Below, piece by piece: positions 1 to 10,290 of a DNA stretch of 64,000 bases. The translations under genes and the position numbers were made by a program. This DNA is from Streptomyces xylophagus (lineage in GTDB: Bacteria; Actinomycetota; Actinomycetes; Streptomycetales; Streptomycetaceae). The stretch lies in NCBI RefSeq assembly GCF_000716435.1, contig NZ_JNWO01000019.1, positions 62,001-126,000 of the forward strand, given 5' to 3'. Within the stretch, counting starts at the first letter, position 1; each line of letters opens with the position of its first letter. Below the pieces are notes generated by a model, which made no database searches, was not told where the DNA came from, and was given only the letters and a program-made list of their open reading frames with translations.

Positions 1-73
1 CGACGGGCGGACCCGCACCGATGCGCTCGTACGCGAGGGCGGTGCCGTCGCGCGAAACAGTCTTCTTGTCCAT
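1..73 (-). CDS. alpha/beta hydrolase, N-terminal fragment
   Basis: Only the first 24 codons lie in the window. Read on the minus strand from the ATG at 73, the product begins MDKKTVSRDGTALAYERIG, the usual opening beta-strands of small alpha/beta-hydrolase-fold enzymes (the pattern TxDGxxLxYxxxG). The gene runs off the left edge, so the catalytic triad, length and substrate cannot be seen. The family call rests on this short N-terminal pattern only. Confidence 0.6.
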   Translation of the reverse strand, partial: MDKKTVSRDGTALAYERIGAGPPV

Positions 74-109
74 GCCCTGGAGACTGCCGCAGGGCGGAGG
101 ACTAATCGG

Positions 110-433
110 TCACAACACCTCTACTTCGTAGAAGGAGAGGTGGTCCTTGATCTGTGCGACGTCGGGCTTGGGGTCGGGGTACGCCCACACCAGGTCGGGC
201 GCGTCCGGCAGGGACCAATAGGACGCGTCGCCCTTGAAGGGGCAGTGGGTGTGGGTCTCGGAGGGGGTCAGGAGGTCGAGGCGTACGTCCTCCGGGGGGA
301 GGTAGTACCGCACCGGGGAGCCGGTCTCCTTCAGGATCAGGGGCCGGTCGCTCTCCGCCAGCACCTGGTCGCCGTGGACGACGCGTACGTGCTGGTCGCC
401 CTGCTCGATCGTGATCGTGTGTCCGTCAGCCAT
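110..433 (-). CDS. DUF427 domain protein
   Basis: A 107-aa protein that matches the DUF427 family over its whole length: a small beta-sandwich with the typical sections RPLILKETGSPVRYYLPPEDV, THCPFKGDASYW and WAYPDPKPDVAQIKDHLSFY. The conserved CPFKG segment and the final FY before the C-terminus fit family members from actinobacteria. The biochemical role of the family is not established. It stands alone between the divergently read LOG-family gene at 484 and the hydrolase fragment upstream, with no strong Shine-Dalgarno sequence. Confidence 0.85.
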   Translation of the reverse strand: MADGHTITIEQGDQHVRVVHGDQVLAESDRPLILKETGSPVRYYLPPEDVRLDLLTPSETHTHCPFKGDASYWSLPDAPDLVWAYPDPKPDVAQIKDHLSFYEVEVL

Positions 434-483
434 ACCGGAAAAGCACTCGCGGACCCCTGGTTCTTCCCGCGTACGGTGACGGG

Positions 484-1023
484 ATGAAGATCTGTGTCTT
501 TCTCTCGGCCGCCGACCTGGACGAGCGCTACACGCGCCCCGCGCGGGAGTTCGCGGAACTGCTGGGCAAGGGCGGGCACACGCTCGTGTGGGGCGGCTCG
601 GACGTCGGGCTGATGAAGGTGGTCGCGGACGGCGTCCAGGCTGCCGGCGGACGGCTGGTGGGCGTCTCGGTGGACTTCCTGGCGGCGAAGGTGCGCCCGG
701 GCGCCGACGAGATGGTGATCGCGGCCGACCTCGCCGAACGCAAGAAGCTGCTCCTGGAGAAGGCCGACGCCGTGGTCGTCATGGTGGGCGGCACCGGGAC
801 GCTGGACGAGGCGACCGAGATCCTGGAGCTGAAGAAGCACGGCCACACCGACAAGCCGGTGGTGCTGCTCAACACGGCGGGCTTCTACGACGGCCTGAAG
901 ACGCAGTTCCGGCGCATGGAGGACGAGGGGTTCCTGCCCGTCCCGCTCACCGACCTGGTGTTCTTCGCGGAGGAGCCGGTGGGGGCGCTGGCCTACCTCG
1001 AAGAGTCCTTGGGTACCCGCTGA
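484..1023 (+). CDS. LOG-family (TIGR00730) nucleotide phosphoribohydrolase
   Basis: 179 aa, the usual size for the lysine-decarboxylase-like / LOG family. Known members cleave cytokinin riboside 5'-monophosphates or other nucleoside monophosphates. Visible motifs are GGSDVGLMKVVADGV near residues 38-52 and the nucleotide loop VGGTGTLDE at about 101-109. In the family this loop is normally PGGxGTxxE, so the first proline is replaced here. A -10-like TACGGT (472-477) lies 6 nt before the ATG, suggesting a leaderless transcript. The natural substrate cannot be read from sequence. Confidence 0.85.
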   Translation: MKICVFLSAADLDERYTRPAREFAELLGKGGHTLVWGGSDVGLMKVVADGVQAAGGRLVGVSVDFLAAKVRPGADEMVIAADLAERKKLLLEKADAVVVMVGGTGTLDEATEILELKKHGHTDKPVVLLNTAGFYDGLKTQFRRMEDEGFLPVPLTDLVFFAEEPVGALAYLEESLGTR

Positions 1024-1039
1024 TGCGAGCATGGCGGGC

Positions 1040-1729
1040 ATGGCTACACATGTGATCACCGGGGCCGGTTCCGGCATCGGCGCGGCCGTCGCCCGCCGGC
1101 TGCACGCGCGCGGGGACGAACTCGTGCTCCACGCGCGCGACGCGGGCCGCGCGAAGGAACTGGCGGCGCAGTACCCGGGAGCGAGCACCCTGGTGGGCGA
1201 CCTCGCGGACCCGGACCGGCTCAGCTGGGCGTTCTCGCACCAGAGCCTGCCCGACCGGGTGGACACGCTCCTGCACATCGCCGGGGTGGTCGACCTGGGC
1301 CCGGTGGGCGACCTGACCCCGAAGACCTGGCGCCACCAGTTGAACGTCAACCTGATCGCCCCCGCCGAACTGACCCGCCACTTCCTCCCCCAACTCCGGG
1401 CGTCCGGCGGCCACGTGCTCTTCGTGAACTCCGGCGCGGGACTGCGGGCGAGCGCCGACTGGTCCGCGTACGCCGCCTCCAAACACGGCCTGAAGGCCCT
1501 GGCGGACTCCCTCCGCCACGAGGAACACCCCAACGGCGTCCGCGTCACCTCGGTCTACCCCGGCCGCACCGCCAGCCCCATGCAGGCCAAGGTCCACCAG
1601 CAGGAGGGCAAGCCCTACGACCCCTCCGAGTGGATCGACCCCGAGTCGGTCGCGACGACGATCCTGATGGCGATCGATCTGCCGGGGGACGCGGAGGTCA
1701 ACGACCTGACGGTGCGGCCGGGACGGTGA
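1040..1729 (+). CDS. short-chain dehydrogenase/reductase (SDR)
   Basis: Classical SDR of about 229 aa. The cofactor loop TGAGSGIG is at residues 6-13. A DLADPDR stretch fits the adenine-ring region, and HIAGVVDLG stands where NNAG is usual. The catalytic set is a Ser in LFVNSGAG plus the YAASK motif (Tyr and Lys), followed by the PG motif in VYPGRTASPM. It is an NAD(P)-dependent oxidoreductase of unknown substrate. Two ATGs compete (1031 and 1040); the second is chosen because it starts directly at the family's MATHVITG pattern. Its stop overlaps the next gene by four bases. Confidence 0.9.
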   Translation: MATHVITGAGSGIGAAVARRLHARGDELVLHARDAGRAKELAAQYPGASTLVGDLADPDRLSWAFSHQSLPDRVDTLLHIAGVVDLGPVGDLTPKTWRHQLNVNLIAPAELTRHFLPQLRASGGHVLFVNSGAGLRASADWSAYAASKHGLKALADSLRHEEHPNGVRVTSVYPGRTASPMQAKVHQQEGKPYDPSEWIDPESVATTILMAIDLPGDAEVNDLTVRPGR

Positions 1730-2127
1730 CCGGACCGGCGCAGCGGCGCGGGGCGAGCGGTGCGGAGGTCCGGGACTGGCTTGACGAGGTCTGGGGGCGC
1801 ACGGAGGCCGCATTGGTCCTCGTGGGCGGCGACGATGGCGGGCCGCTCGCCGAACGCAGGGTCTGCGGCGAGGTGTTCGACCCCGAGGGCGTCGCGGAAC
1901 TGCGGGCTCTCACCACGACCGGTGAGTTCTCGAACGGCATCTGCCGCTGCCACGGCAGCGTGACCATCGCGCTTCTCGACGCGGAGGGCGAGTTCATCGG
2001 GAGCGGCAGCGTGCACGGCGAGACGGACGTCTCCTGGGAGCGCGGTCGATTCCGGAACAACCTGAAGGTCACGGATCCGGAGCGGCTGATCACGTTCTTG
2101 GAGCGGCTCGGGATCCCGATGCGCTGA
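1726..2127 (+). CDS. conserved hypothetical protein with CRCHG motif
   Basis: About 133 aa from a GTG at 1726 that overlaps the SDR stop as GTGA, so the two genes are probably translationally coupled. I do not recognise the family. The middle holds a GICRCHGSVTIALLDAEGEF segment with a Cys-x-Cys-His cluster that could bind metal, and the protein ends in a charged helix-like ERLITFLERLGIP. No signal peptide or membrane segment is visible. In-frame codons exist upstream to 1630, but they lie inside the SDR gene and have no start support. Confidence 0.7.
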   Translation: MTGPAQRRGASGAEVRDWLDEVWGRTEAALVLVGGDDGGPLAERRVCGEVFDPEGVAELRALTTTGEFSNGICRCHGSVTIALLDAEGEFIGSGSVHGETDVSWERGRFRNNLKVTDPERLITFLERLGIPMR

Positions 2128-2192
2128 ACCGACCATCGGGTACCGGCGGCACCCCGGAATCCACCCCACTGCCGGCGGCATACGCTTCCTGG

Positions 2193-3200
2193 GTGAGCAA
2201 CAACAGCCAGTTCAGCTTCGGCGCAGCCACCGGTGTCGGTTCTCTGCCCGGCCTCGACGCCCGGGAGGCCGCGAAGACCGCGACCGGGGCCTTCGAGGAC
2301 TTTCCGTTCCTGCCCGAGCTGCCCGCTCGGGGACCCGGCGCGGACATGATCGGGCGGACCGCCGGGCTGCTCGTCGAGGTGTACGCGCGTGTGGAGCCCA
2401 GCGGGTGGCGGATCGGGGACCGGCCGGGGCGGGACACGAAGCGGGCCTGGGCGTGGCTGGGGGAGGACCTCGACGCCTTCGAGGAGTTCACCCAGGGGTA
2501 CGAAGGGCCGCTCAAGGTGCAGGCCGTCGGGCCCTGGACCCTCGCCGCCAACCTGGAGTTGAGGAACGGCGAGTCCGTGCTCTCCGACCTCGGCGCCTGC
2601 CGGGACCTCGCCGGCTCGCTCGCCGAGGGCCTGCGCAACCATCTCGCCGACGTCCAACGCCGAGTCCCCGGCGCCCAGATCGTGCTGCAACTCGACGAGC
2701 CGTCCCTCATCGCCGTACTGCGCGGACACGTCAGGTCCGCCAGCGGCTACCGCACGCACCGCGCCGTCGACCGCCAACTCGTCGAGGGCACCCTCCGCGA
2801 GGTCGTCGACGTACACGAGAACGGCCCGGTCATCGTGCACTCCTGCGCGCCGGACGTGCCGTTCGCCCTGCTGCGCCGGGCGGGCGCGACCGGGGTCTCC
2901 TTCGACTTCTCGCTCCTCACCGAGCGTGACGACGACGTGATCGGGGAAGCGGTGGAGTCCGGTACCCGGCTCTTCGCCGGTGTCGTGCCGGGCACGGACA
3001 CCGCATTGTCAGACCCTGCCGGTAGCGTCATGGGTGTCAGGACGCTGTGGCGCAGGCTGGGGCTGCGACCGGGACTTCTCGCGGAGGCGGTCACGATCAC
3101 CCCGGCGTGCGGACTCGCGGGGGCTTCCCCCGAGTACGCGCGCCATGCTCTCGCCCACTGCGTCCGGGCGGCGAGATCCCTCGCGGACAACCCTGAGTGA
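2193..3200 (+). CDS. MetE-like cobalamin-independent methionine synthase family protein
   Basis: 335 aa, about the size of the C-terminal catalytic barrel of MetE alone, without the N-terminal half. The zinc-type ligands of the family can be seen: IVHSCAPD (His-x-Cys) near residue 216 and ITPACGLAG (Cys) near 304. The third ligand, normally Glu, would be an Asp in GVSFDFS. Annotated homologues are called methionine synthase, but without a visible homocysteine/folate half the methyl donor is uncertain. The GTG start lies 6 nt after a TACGCT -10-like box. The 3' part of this gene carries the putative ligA promoter at 3006-3028. Confidence 0.8.
   Translation: MSNNSQFSFGAATGVGSLPGLDAREAAKTATGAFEDFPFLPELPARGPGADMIGRTAGLLVEVYARVEPSGWRIGDRPGRDTKRAWAWLGEDLDAFEEFTQGYEGPLKVQAVGPWTLAANLELRNGESVLSDLGACRDLAGSLAEGLRNHLADVQRRVPGAQIVLQLDEPSLIAVLRGHVRSASGYRTHRAVDRQLVEGTLREVVDVHENGPVIVHSCAPDVPFALLRRAGATGVSFDFSLLTERDDDVIGEAVESGTRLFAGVVPGTDTALSDPAGSVMGVRTLWRRLGLRPGLLAEAVTITPACGLAGASPEYARHALAHCVRAARSLADNPE
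3006..3028 (+). promoter_or_regulatory. PafBC/RecA-NDp-type DNA-damage promoter for ligA
   Basis: TTGTCAGACCC (3006-3016), a 6-nt spacer, then TAGCGT (3023-3028). This matches in order and spacing the LexA-independent DNA-damage promoter described in Streptomyces and mycobacteria (TTGTCAGTGGC-N6-TAGGGT, recognised with PafBC). It lies inside the upstream MetE-like gene, about 190 bp before the ligA start, and is the only such strong match on the plus strand near a repair gene here. Activity is inferred from the motif. Confidence 0.6.
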
Positions 3201-5408
<2,208 letters not shown>

Positions 5409-5427
5409 CGAGGAGCAGCGGTTGAAG

Positions 5428-5467
5428 GCCACCCGATCGGCGCATACCAGATGCATACGGGTGGCCG
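5428..5467 (+). terminator. hairpin after ligA
   Basis: GGCCACCCG (5428-5436) pairs perfectly with CGGGTGGCC (5459-5467) around a 22-nt loop, about 20 nt after the ligA stop. No T-run follows, so it may be a weak or factor-assisted terminator, or only an mRNA 3'-end stabiliser. Confidence 0.4.
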
Positions 5468-5678
5468 GGTCGCATTCGGGCAACCGTCTACGACCGCTGC
5501 CCGTGGAAGCCTTCTGCGGCCTACTGTTGAGGTGTGCACCTGCCGTGCCCAGCTGCGGTTGGGGCAACCCCCTGCTCTTGGTGAGCAAGGGGAAGGGTTT
5601 TCCAAACGCGGTGCCGTTGGTGGAAGTCGGGCATCGGACCGCGTGGCGTGGGCACCGCCGGCTGTGAGAGGGACGGGA

Positions 5679-7937
5679 ATGGAACCGACCGAGAGCGCCC
5701 CCCCGGACTCACTCCTGCGCCGGGTCACCGGCGCCTGGCGGGAGAGTCGTTGGGGTGCGCGACCCGTGGAGCGTCCGGGCGCCCAGCCGCGCGCCACCGG
5801 ACAGTACTCCACACCGGACGCGCGTCACGACGCACCGCTCACCCCCGACCACTCCTCCGGACTGCCGGGCGGTGAATCCGGACGCCACCTGACCTGGCCC
5901 GCGCTGCCCACGGCGGTCGTGGCCGCGGCCGGCTTCGTCCTGGGCGCCGGATTCTTCCGGGCGTTCACCGGCGACCACGCGCTCTTCCCGTCCGGCACCG
6001 TCGGCTGGTCGCTCGCCGTCCTCACCGGCATCATCGTCGGCCACCTCGTCGCCCTCGGCCGCGCCCGCTGGTGGGGCGGCACCGGCTCGGGAGCCGCCCT
6101 CACCCTCGGCGTCCTGCTGCTCTACGGCTGGGTCGCCGCCGGCATGGTGAGCCTCACCGTCGTCGTCCTGGTCGGCATAGCCCGGCGCAACCGCTGGCGC
6201 CAGGGCGTGCTGCACGGCGCGGTGGACATCCTCGGCATAGCCGCCGGAGCACTCGTGCTGGGCGCGTTCGGCCGGGTGCCGTCCGTCGAGAAGCCGTGGA
6301 ACCCCGACACCTGGACGGTCTACACCGCCCCCGAAGTCGTGCTGGTCGCCCTCGCCTATCTCGCCGTGACCCGCACCCTGCTCTGGTATCTGCACGCCCC
6401 GCGCCACGGCGGGCTGCCCACCGTCGCCCGCACCGCCCTGCTCAGACAGGGCCTCGTCGCGGTCGCCCTGCTCGGTATCGCCCCGCTGATCTGTGTGGTC
6501 GCCGTAGCGCAGCCGGTTCTGCTGCCCCTCTTCTCGATCCCGCTCATCGCCCTCGACTCCACCCTGTGGATGGCCCGCGCCCGGGCCGAGGAGCAACTGC
6601 GCGACCCGCTGACCGGGCTGCCCAACCGGCAGTGGCTCCTGGAGCGCATCTGGACCGCCCTGGACGACGCCGAGCGCATCGGCGCCAAGGCCGCTCTCAT
6701 GCTGATCGACCTCGACCGTTTCCGATCGGTCAATGACACTCTCGGTCATCTGGCCGGAGACAGGCTGCTGTTGCAGATAGCCGACCGGCTGCGGGTGGCG
6801 CTGCCGCGCGGGGCGGAGGCCGCGCGGCTCGGCGGCGACGAGTTCGCCGTCCTGCTGCCCGTCGCCGACTCCACGACGTCCGCGACCCGGGTCGCCCGCA
6901 ACCTCGTCGTCGCGCTCAGCTCCCCGCTCGACCTCGACGGGCTCACGCTCGTCCTGGAGGCCAGCGCGGGCGTCGCCGTCTTCCCCGACCACGCCCTCGA
7001 CGCCGAGGGACTGCTGCGCCGGGCGGACGTCGCGATGTACCAGGCGAAGCGGGACCGCACGGGCGTAGAGGTCTACGAGTCCAAGCGGGACTCCAACACC
7101 CCCGACCGGCTGGGCCTGTTGGGGGATCTGCGCCGGGCGCTCGACGCGCACGAGGTGCAGCTGCACTACCAGCCCAAGGTCCGCTTCGACGGTCAGGTCG
7201 CCGGCCTGGAGGCGCTGGTGCGGTGGGTGCATCCCGAGCGCGGGAAGGTGCCGCCGGACGAGTTCATAGCGATCGCCGAGTCGTCCGGACTGATGCCCCA
7301 TCTCACCGAGTACGTGCTCGACACGGCGCTCGCCCAGGTCGCCAGATGGCGGGCCCAGGGGCTGTTCGTGCCGGTCGCGGTGAACGTCTCCCCGCGCGAT
7401 GTGCACACCCCCGGTTTCGCGGGCTCCGTCGCCGCGCGTCTCGCCCGGCACGGCGTCCCGGCGGGGTCCCTCCAACTCGAGATAACGGAACACGTCCTCC
7501 TGGAGGACCCCCAGCGCGCCGCCGACACCCTCAACGGCCTCACCGGCCACGGCGTGAAGATGTCCCTCGACGACTTCGGCACGGGGTACTCGTCCCTGGT
7601 GCACCTACGGCGGCTGCCGGTCAGCGAGTTGAAGATCGACCGGTCGTTCGTGGCGCGGCTCGCGGTGGACAACGAGGACGCGGAGATCGTGCGCTGCACC
7701 GTTGATCTGGCGCACTCCCTCGGGTTGCTCGTTGTGGCGGAGGGGGTTGAGGACGACGAGACGTGGGAGCGGTTGCGGGATCTGGGGTGTGATGCGGTGC
7801 AGGGGTGGCTTGTCGCTGCGGCGATGCCTCCGGAGGACATGACGGCTTGGTTGCGGGCGAGGGGCTCGCGGGGTTGGCAGCGGCCTCGGGCTGCGTTGCC
7901 GGCGGCTGCGGCGGATGATCCCGGGAGGATCGGCTGA
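5679..7937 (+). CDS. rmdB: membrane GGDEF-EAL c-di-GMP enzyme, RmdB type
   Basis: 752 aa. About eight hydrophobic segments (roughly residues 70-295) precede a GGDEF domain with intact RLGGDEF (385-389) and a complete EAL domain: EAL at 511-513, NVSPRDV, LEITEHV, DDFGTGYSSL, KIDRSFV, VAEGVED and QGWL. All phosphodiesterase metal ligands therefore look present. The allosteric I-site, normally RxxD, reads RGAE, so product inhibition of the cyclase is probably lost. From memory, the gene next to ligA in S. coelicolor is rmdB, whose product acts as a c-di-GMP phosphodiesterase affecting aerial hyphae. The ATG was chosen for its position after GAGAGGGACGG and because coding character begins there; the frame is open upstream. 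Confidence 0.9.
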   Translation: MEPTESAPPDSLLRRVTGAWRESRWGARPVERPGAQPRATGQYSTPDARHDAPLTPDHSSGLPGGESGRHLTWPALPTAVVAAAGFVLGAGFFRAFTGDHALFPSGTVGWSLAVLTGIIVGHLVALGRARWWGGTGSGAALTLGVLLLYGWVAAGMVSLTVVVLVGIARRNRWRQGVLHGAVDILGIAAGALVLGAFGRVPSVEKPWNPDTWTVYTAPEVVLVALAYLAVTRTLLWYLHAPRHGGLPTVARTALLRQGLVAVALLGIAPLICVVAVAQPVLLPLFSIPLIALDSTLWMARARAEEQLRDPLTGLPNRQWLLERIWTALDDAERIGAKAALMLIDLDRFRSVNDTLGHLAGDRLLLQIADRLRVALPRGAEAARLGGDEFAVLLPVADSTTSATRVARNLVVALSSPLDLDGLTLVLEASAGVAVFPDHALDAEGLLRRADVAMYQAKRDRTGVEVYESKRDSNTPDRLGLLGDLRRALDAHEVQLHYQPKVRFDGQVAGLEALVRWVHPERGKVPPDEFIAIAESSGLMPHLTEYVLDTALAQVARWRAQGLFVPVAVNVSPRDVHTPGFAGSVAARLARHGVPAGSLQLEITEHVLLEDPQRAADTLNGLTGHGVKMSLDDFGTGYSSLVHLRRLPVSELKIDRSFVARLAVDNEDAEIVRCTVDLAHSLGLLVVAEGVEDDETWERLRDLGCDAVQGWLVAAAMPPEDMTAWLRARGSRGWQRPRAALPAAAADDPGRIG

Positions 7938-7950
7938 TTGGGTGCGCCTA

Positions 7951-8113
7951 TGGGGGAGGGGGCTTCTGTGGATTTGCGGCTGCGGGTCCGCTGTGGCTGG
8001 TCGCGCAGTTCCCCGCGCCCCTGACGATGCAAGCCCCGTTGTGAAGTGGACGATCGGCAGCCCTGGGCGCGCCCACGCGGCGGAGCCGCAAATCGACACA
8101 GCCTCCCGCCCCT
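7951..8113. repeat. MITE-like intergenic element with imperfect terminal inverted repeats
   Basis: The 294 bp between rmdB and gatC hold no gene. An element of about 160 bp lies here. Its left end (7951-7984, containing GGATTTGCGGCT) is repeated in inverted orientation at the right end (8080-8113, containing AGCCGCAAATCG) with roughly three quarters identity over about 34 bp. The core contains GGCTGGTCGCGCAGTTCCCC, a sequence I know as a frequent intergenic repeat in Streptomyces genomes. No target-site duplication is evident. Confidence 0.5.
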
Positions 8114-8186
8114 AGGGGGTTGCCCCTCGACCCTGCTGAGAGCTGGGCGATCGAAACCGTTTAACGGCTACGGCCCCCCGCCCCAT

Positions 8187-8192
8187 AGGATT
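8187..8192 (+). promoter_or_regulatory. -10 candidate for gatC operon
   Basis: TAGGAT stands about 40 nt before the gatC ATG, between the repeat element and the AGAGGAA ribosome site. No convincing -35 box is seen at the right distance, so this is only a candidate. Confidence 0.3.
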
Positions 8193-8231
8193 GGCCCCAA
8201 ACCACACACACTCACCCCAGAGGAACGCTGC

Positions 8232-8528
8232 ATGCCTGGCATCACGCGCGAGGAGGTCGCCCACCTCGCCCGGCTGGCGCGTCTGGAGCTGAAGCCCGAA
8301 GAGCTCGAACACTTCGCGGGACAGCTGGACGACATCATCGGCGCGGTCGCCCGCGTCAGCGAGGTCGCCGACCAAGACGTACCGCCGACCTCCCACCCGC
8401 TGCCGCTGACGAACGTCATGCGCGCGGACGAGGTCCGTCCCTCGCTCACCCCCGAGCAGGCGCTCTCCGGCGCCCCGGCCCAGGAGCAGCAGCGTTTCAA
8501 GGTGCCGCAGATCCTGGGGGAGGACTAA
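8232..8528 (+). CDS. gatC: Asp-tRNA(Asn)/Glu-tRNA(Gln) amidotransferase subunit C
   Basis: 98 aa, full length. GatC is the belt-like subunit that wraps the GatA-GatB interface and stabilises the amidotransferase. The family signature is clear: [36 protein letters not shown] at the N-terminus and the [15 protein letters not shown] stretch after it. An AGAGGAA ribosome site precedes the ATG. It is the first gene of gatC-gatA-small gene-gatB, with only 5 nt to gatA. Confidence 0.97.
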   Translation: MPGITREEVAHLARLARLELKPEELEHFAGQLDDIIGAVARVSEVADQDVPPTSHPLPLTNVMRADEVRPSLTPEQALSGAPAQEQQRFKVPQILGED

Positions 8529-8533
8529 TCACC

Positions 8534-10036
8534 ATGACGGACCACAGCAGCATCATCCGGCTCACCGCCGCCGAGACCGCCGCGAACATCGCGTCCGGCG
8601 TGCTCACGGCCGTCGAGGTCACCGAGGCCCACCTCGCCCGGATCGAGGAGGTCGACGCGAAGGTCCACGCCTTCCTGCACGTCGACCGCGAGGGCGCCCT
8701 CGCGCAGGCCCGTGCCGTCGACGCGAAGCGCGCCAGGGGCGAGCAGCTCGGCCCGCTGGCCGGCGTCCCGCTCGCGCTCAAGGACATCTTCACCACCGAG
8801 GGCATCCCGACGACCGTCGGCTCGAAGATCCTCGAGGGCTGGATCCCGCCGTACGACGCGACCGTCACCAAGCGGCTCAAGGCCGCCGACGTGGTCATCC
8901 TCGGCAAGACCAACATGGACGAGTTCGCCATGGGGTCGAGCACCGAGAACAGCGCGTACGGGCCGACCGGCAACCCGTGGGACCTGACCAAGATCCCCGG
9001 CGGCTCCGGCGGCGGTTCCTCCGCCGCGCTCGCCTCCTTCCAGGCGCCCCTCGCGATCGGCACCGACACCGGCGGTTCGATCCGTCAGCCGGCCGCCGTC
9101 ACCGGCACGGTCGGCGTCAAGCCGACGTACGGCGCGGTCTCCCGCTACGGCATGGTGGCGTTCTCGTCCTCCCTCGACCAGGGCGGGCCGTGCGCCCGTA
9201 CGGTCCTGGACGCGGCGCTGCTGCACGAGGTCATCGCCGGGCACGATCCGCTGGACTCCACCTCGATCGACGCCCCGGTGCCGCCGGTCGTCGAGGCCGC
9301 CCGCAACGGCAGCGTCGAGGGCATGCGCGTCGGCGTCGTCAAGCAGTTCCGCGGCGAGGGCTACCAGGCCGGCGTCATCCAGCGCTTCGACGAGGCCGTC
9401 GCCGTACTCAAGGAACTCGGCGCGGAGATCGTCGAGTTGGACTGCCCGTCCTTCGACCTCGCCCTGTCGGCGTACTACCTGATCGCGCCCTCCGAGTGCT
9501 CCTCCAACCTCGCCCGCTTCGACGGCCTGCGCTACGGCCTCCGTACCGGCGACGACGGCACCCACTCGGCCGAAGAGGTCACCTCCCTCACCCGTGAGGC
9601 GGGCTTCGGCCCCGAGGTGAAGCGCCGCATCATGCTCGGGACGTACGCGCTCAGCTCCGGCTACTACGACGCGTACTACGGCAGCGCCCAGAAGGTCCGT
9701 ACGCTCATCACCCGCGACTTCGAGAAGTCGTTCGAGAGCGTCGACGTGATCGTGTCGCCGACGACGCCGACCACCGCCTTCCCGATCGGCGAGCGTGCCG
9801 ACGACCCGATGGCGATGTACCTCGCGGACCTGTGCACCATCCCGACCAACCTGGCGGGCAACTCGGCCATGTCGCTGCCCTGCGGTCTCGCGCCGGAGGA
9901 CGGCCTCCCGGTCGGGCTCCAGATCATCGCGCCGGCGCTGAAGGACGACCGCCTTTACAAGGTCGGCGCCGCCGTAGAGGCCGCCTTCGTGGAAAAGTGG
10001 GGCCACCCGCTGCTTGAGGAGGCACCGTCGCTGTGA
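8534..10036 (+). CDS. gatA: Asp-tRNA(Asn)/Glu-tRNA(Gln) amidotransferase subunit A
   Basis: 500 aa. This amidase-signature subunit releases ammonia from glutamine for transamidation of misacylated Glu-tRNA(Gln) or Asp-tRNA(Asn). The catalytic triad is visible: Lys in [10 protein letters not shown] (about residue 79), cis-Ser in the Gly/Ser-rich [10 protein letters not shown] loop and the nucleophile Ser in [10 protein letters not shown]. The 3' end overlaps the next small gene as GTGA. Streptomyces has no separate GlnRS in most genomes, so this pathway is likely essential; that is family knowledge, not seen here. Confidence 0.98.
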   Translation: MTDHSSIIRLTAAETAANIASGVLTAVEVTEAHLARIEEVDAKVHAFLHVDREGALAQARAVDAKRARGEQLGPLAGVPLALKDIFTTEGIPTTVGSKILEGWIPPYDATVTKRLKAADVVILGKTNMDEFAMGSSTENSAYGPTGNPWDLTKIPGGSGGGSSAALASFQAPLAIGTDTGGSIRQPAAVTGTVGVKPTYGAVSRYGMVAFSSSLDQGGPCARTVLDAALLHEVIAGHDPLDSTSIDAPVPPVVEAARNGSVEGMRVGVVKQFRGEGYQAGVIQRFDEAVAVLKELGAEIVELDCPSFDLALSAYYLIAPSECSSNLARFDGLRYGLRTGDDGTHSAEEVTSLTREAGFGPEVKRRIMLGTYALSSGYYDAYYGSAQKVRTLITRDFEKSFESVDVIVSPTTPTTAFPIGERADDPMAMYLADLCTIPTNLAGNSAMSLPCGLAPEDGLPVGLQIIAPALKDDRLYKVGAAVEAAFVEKWGHPLLEEAPSL

Positions 10037-10275
10037 GCAACGCACTGTCGAAGGCCAAGGGCTTCAAGAAGTCCAAGTCCGGCACGTATGTGTCCATCGC
10101 CACCACCGCGTTCGGCGCGCTGGGTGTCGCCAAGCAGATCAAGAAGGCGCGCACCGAGCACGACACGCTCCGTCTGATCGACGCCACGGTCTCCGCCGTC
10201 GCGATCGTCACCGGCCTCGCCATCCTGTACCGCGAGCTGAAGCGGCTGGGCGACGACGACGTCCTGCTGGGCTGA
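10033..10275 (+). CDS. small membrane protein encoded between gatA and gatB
   Basis: 80 aa, from a GTG overlapping the gatA stop by four bases and ending 15 nt before gatB, so it is fully embedded in the gat operon. The N-terminus is strongly basic ([16 protein letters not shown]). One clear hydrophobic helix spans about residues 48-68 ([19 protein letters not shown]), with a possible weaker one at 18-34. It ends in an acidic tail (GDDDVLLG). I recognise no domain. From memory a similar gene occurs at this place in other Streptomyces. Its position suggests co-expression with, though not necessarily a part in, the amidotransferase. Confidence 0.85.
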   Translation: MSNALSKAKGFKKSKSGTYVSIATTAFGALGVAKQIKKARTEHDTLRLIDATVSAVAIVTGLAILYRELKRLGDDDVLLG

Positions 10276-10290
10276 GAGGGAAAGTTCACC

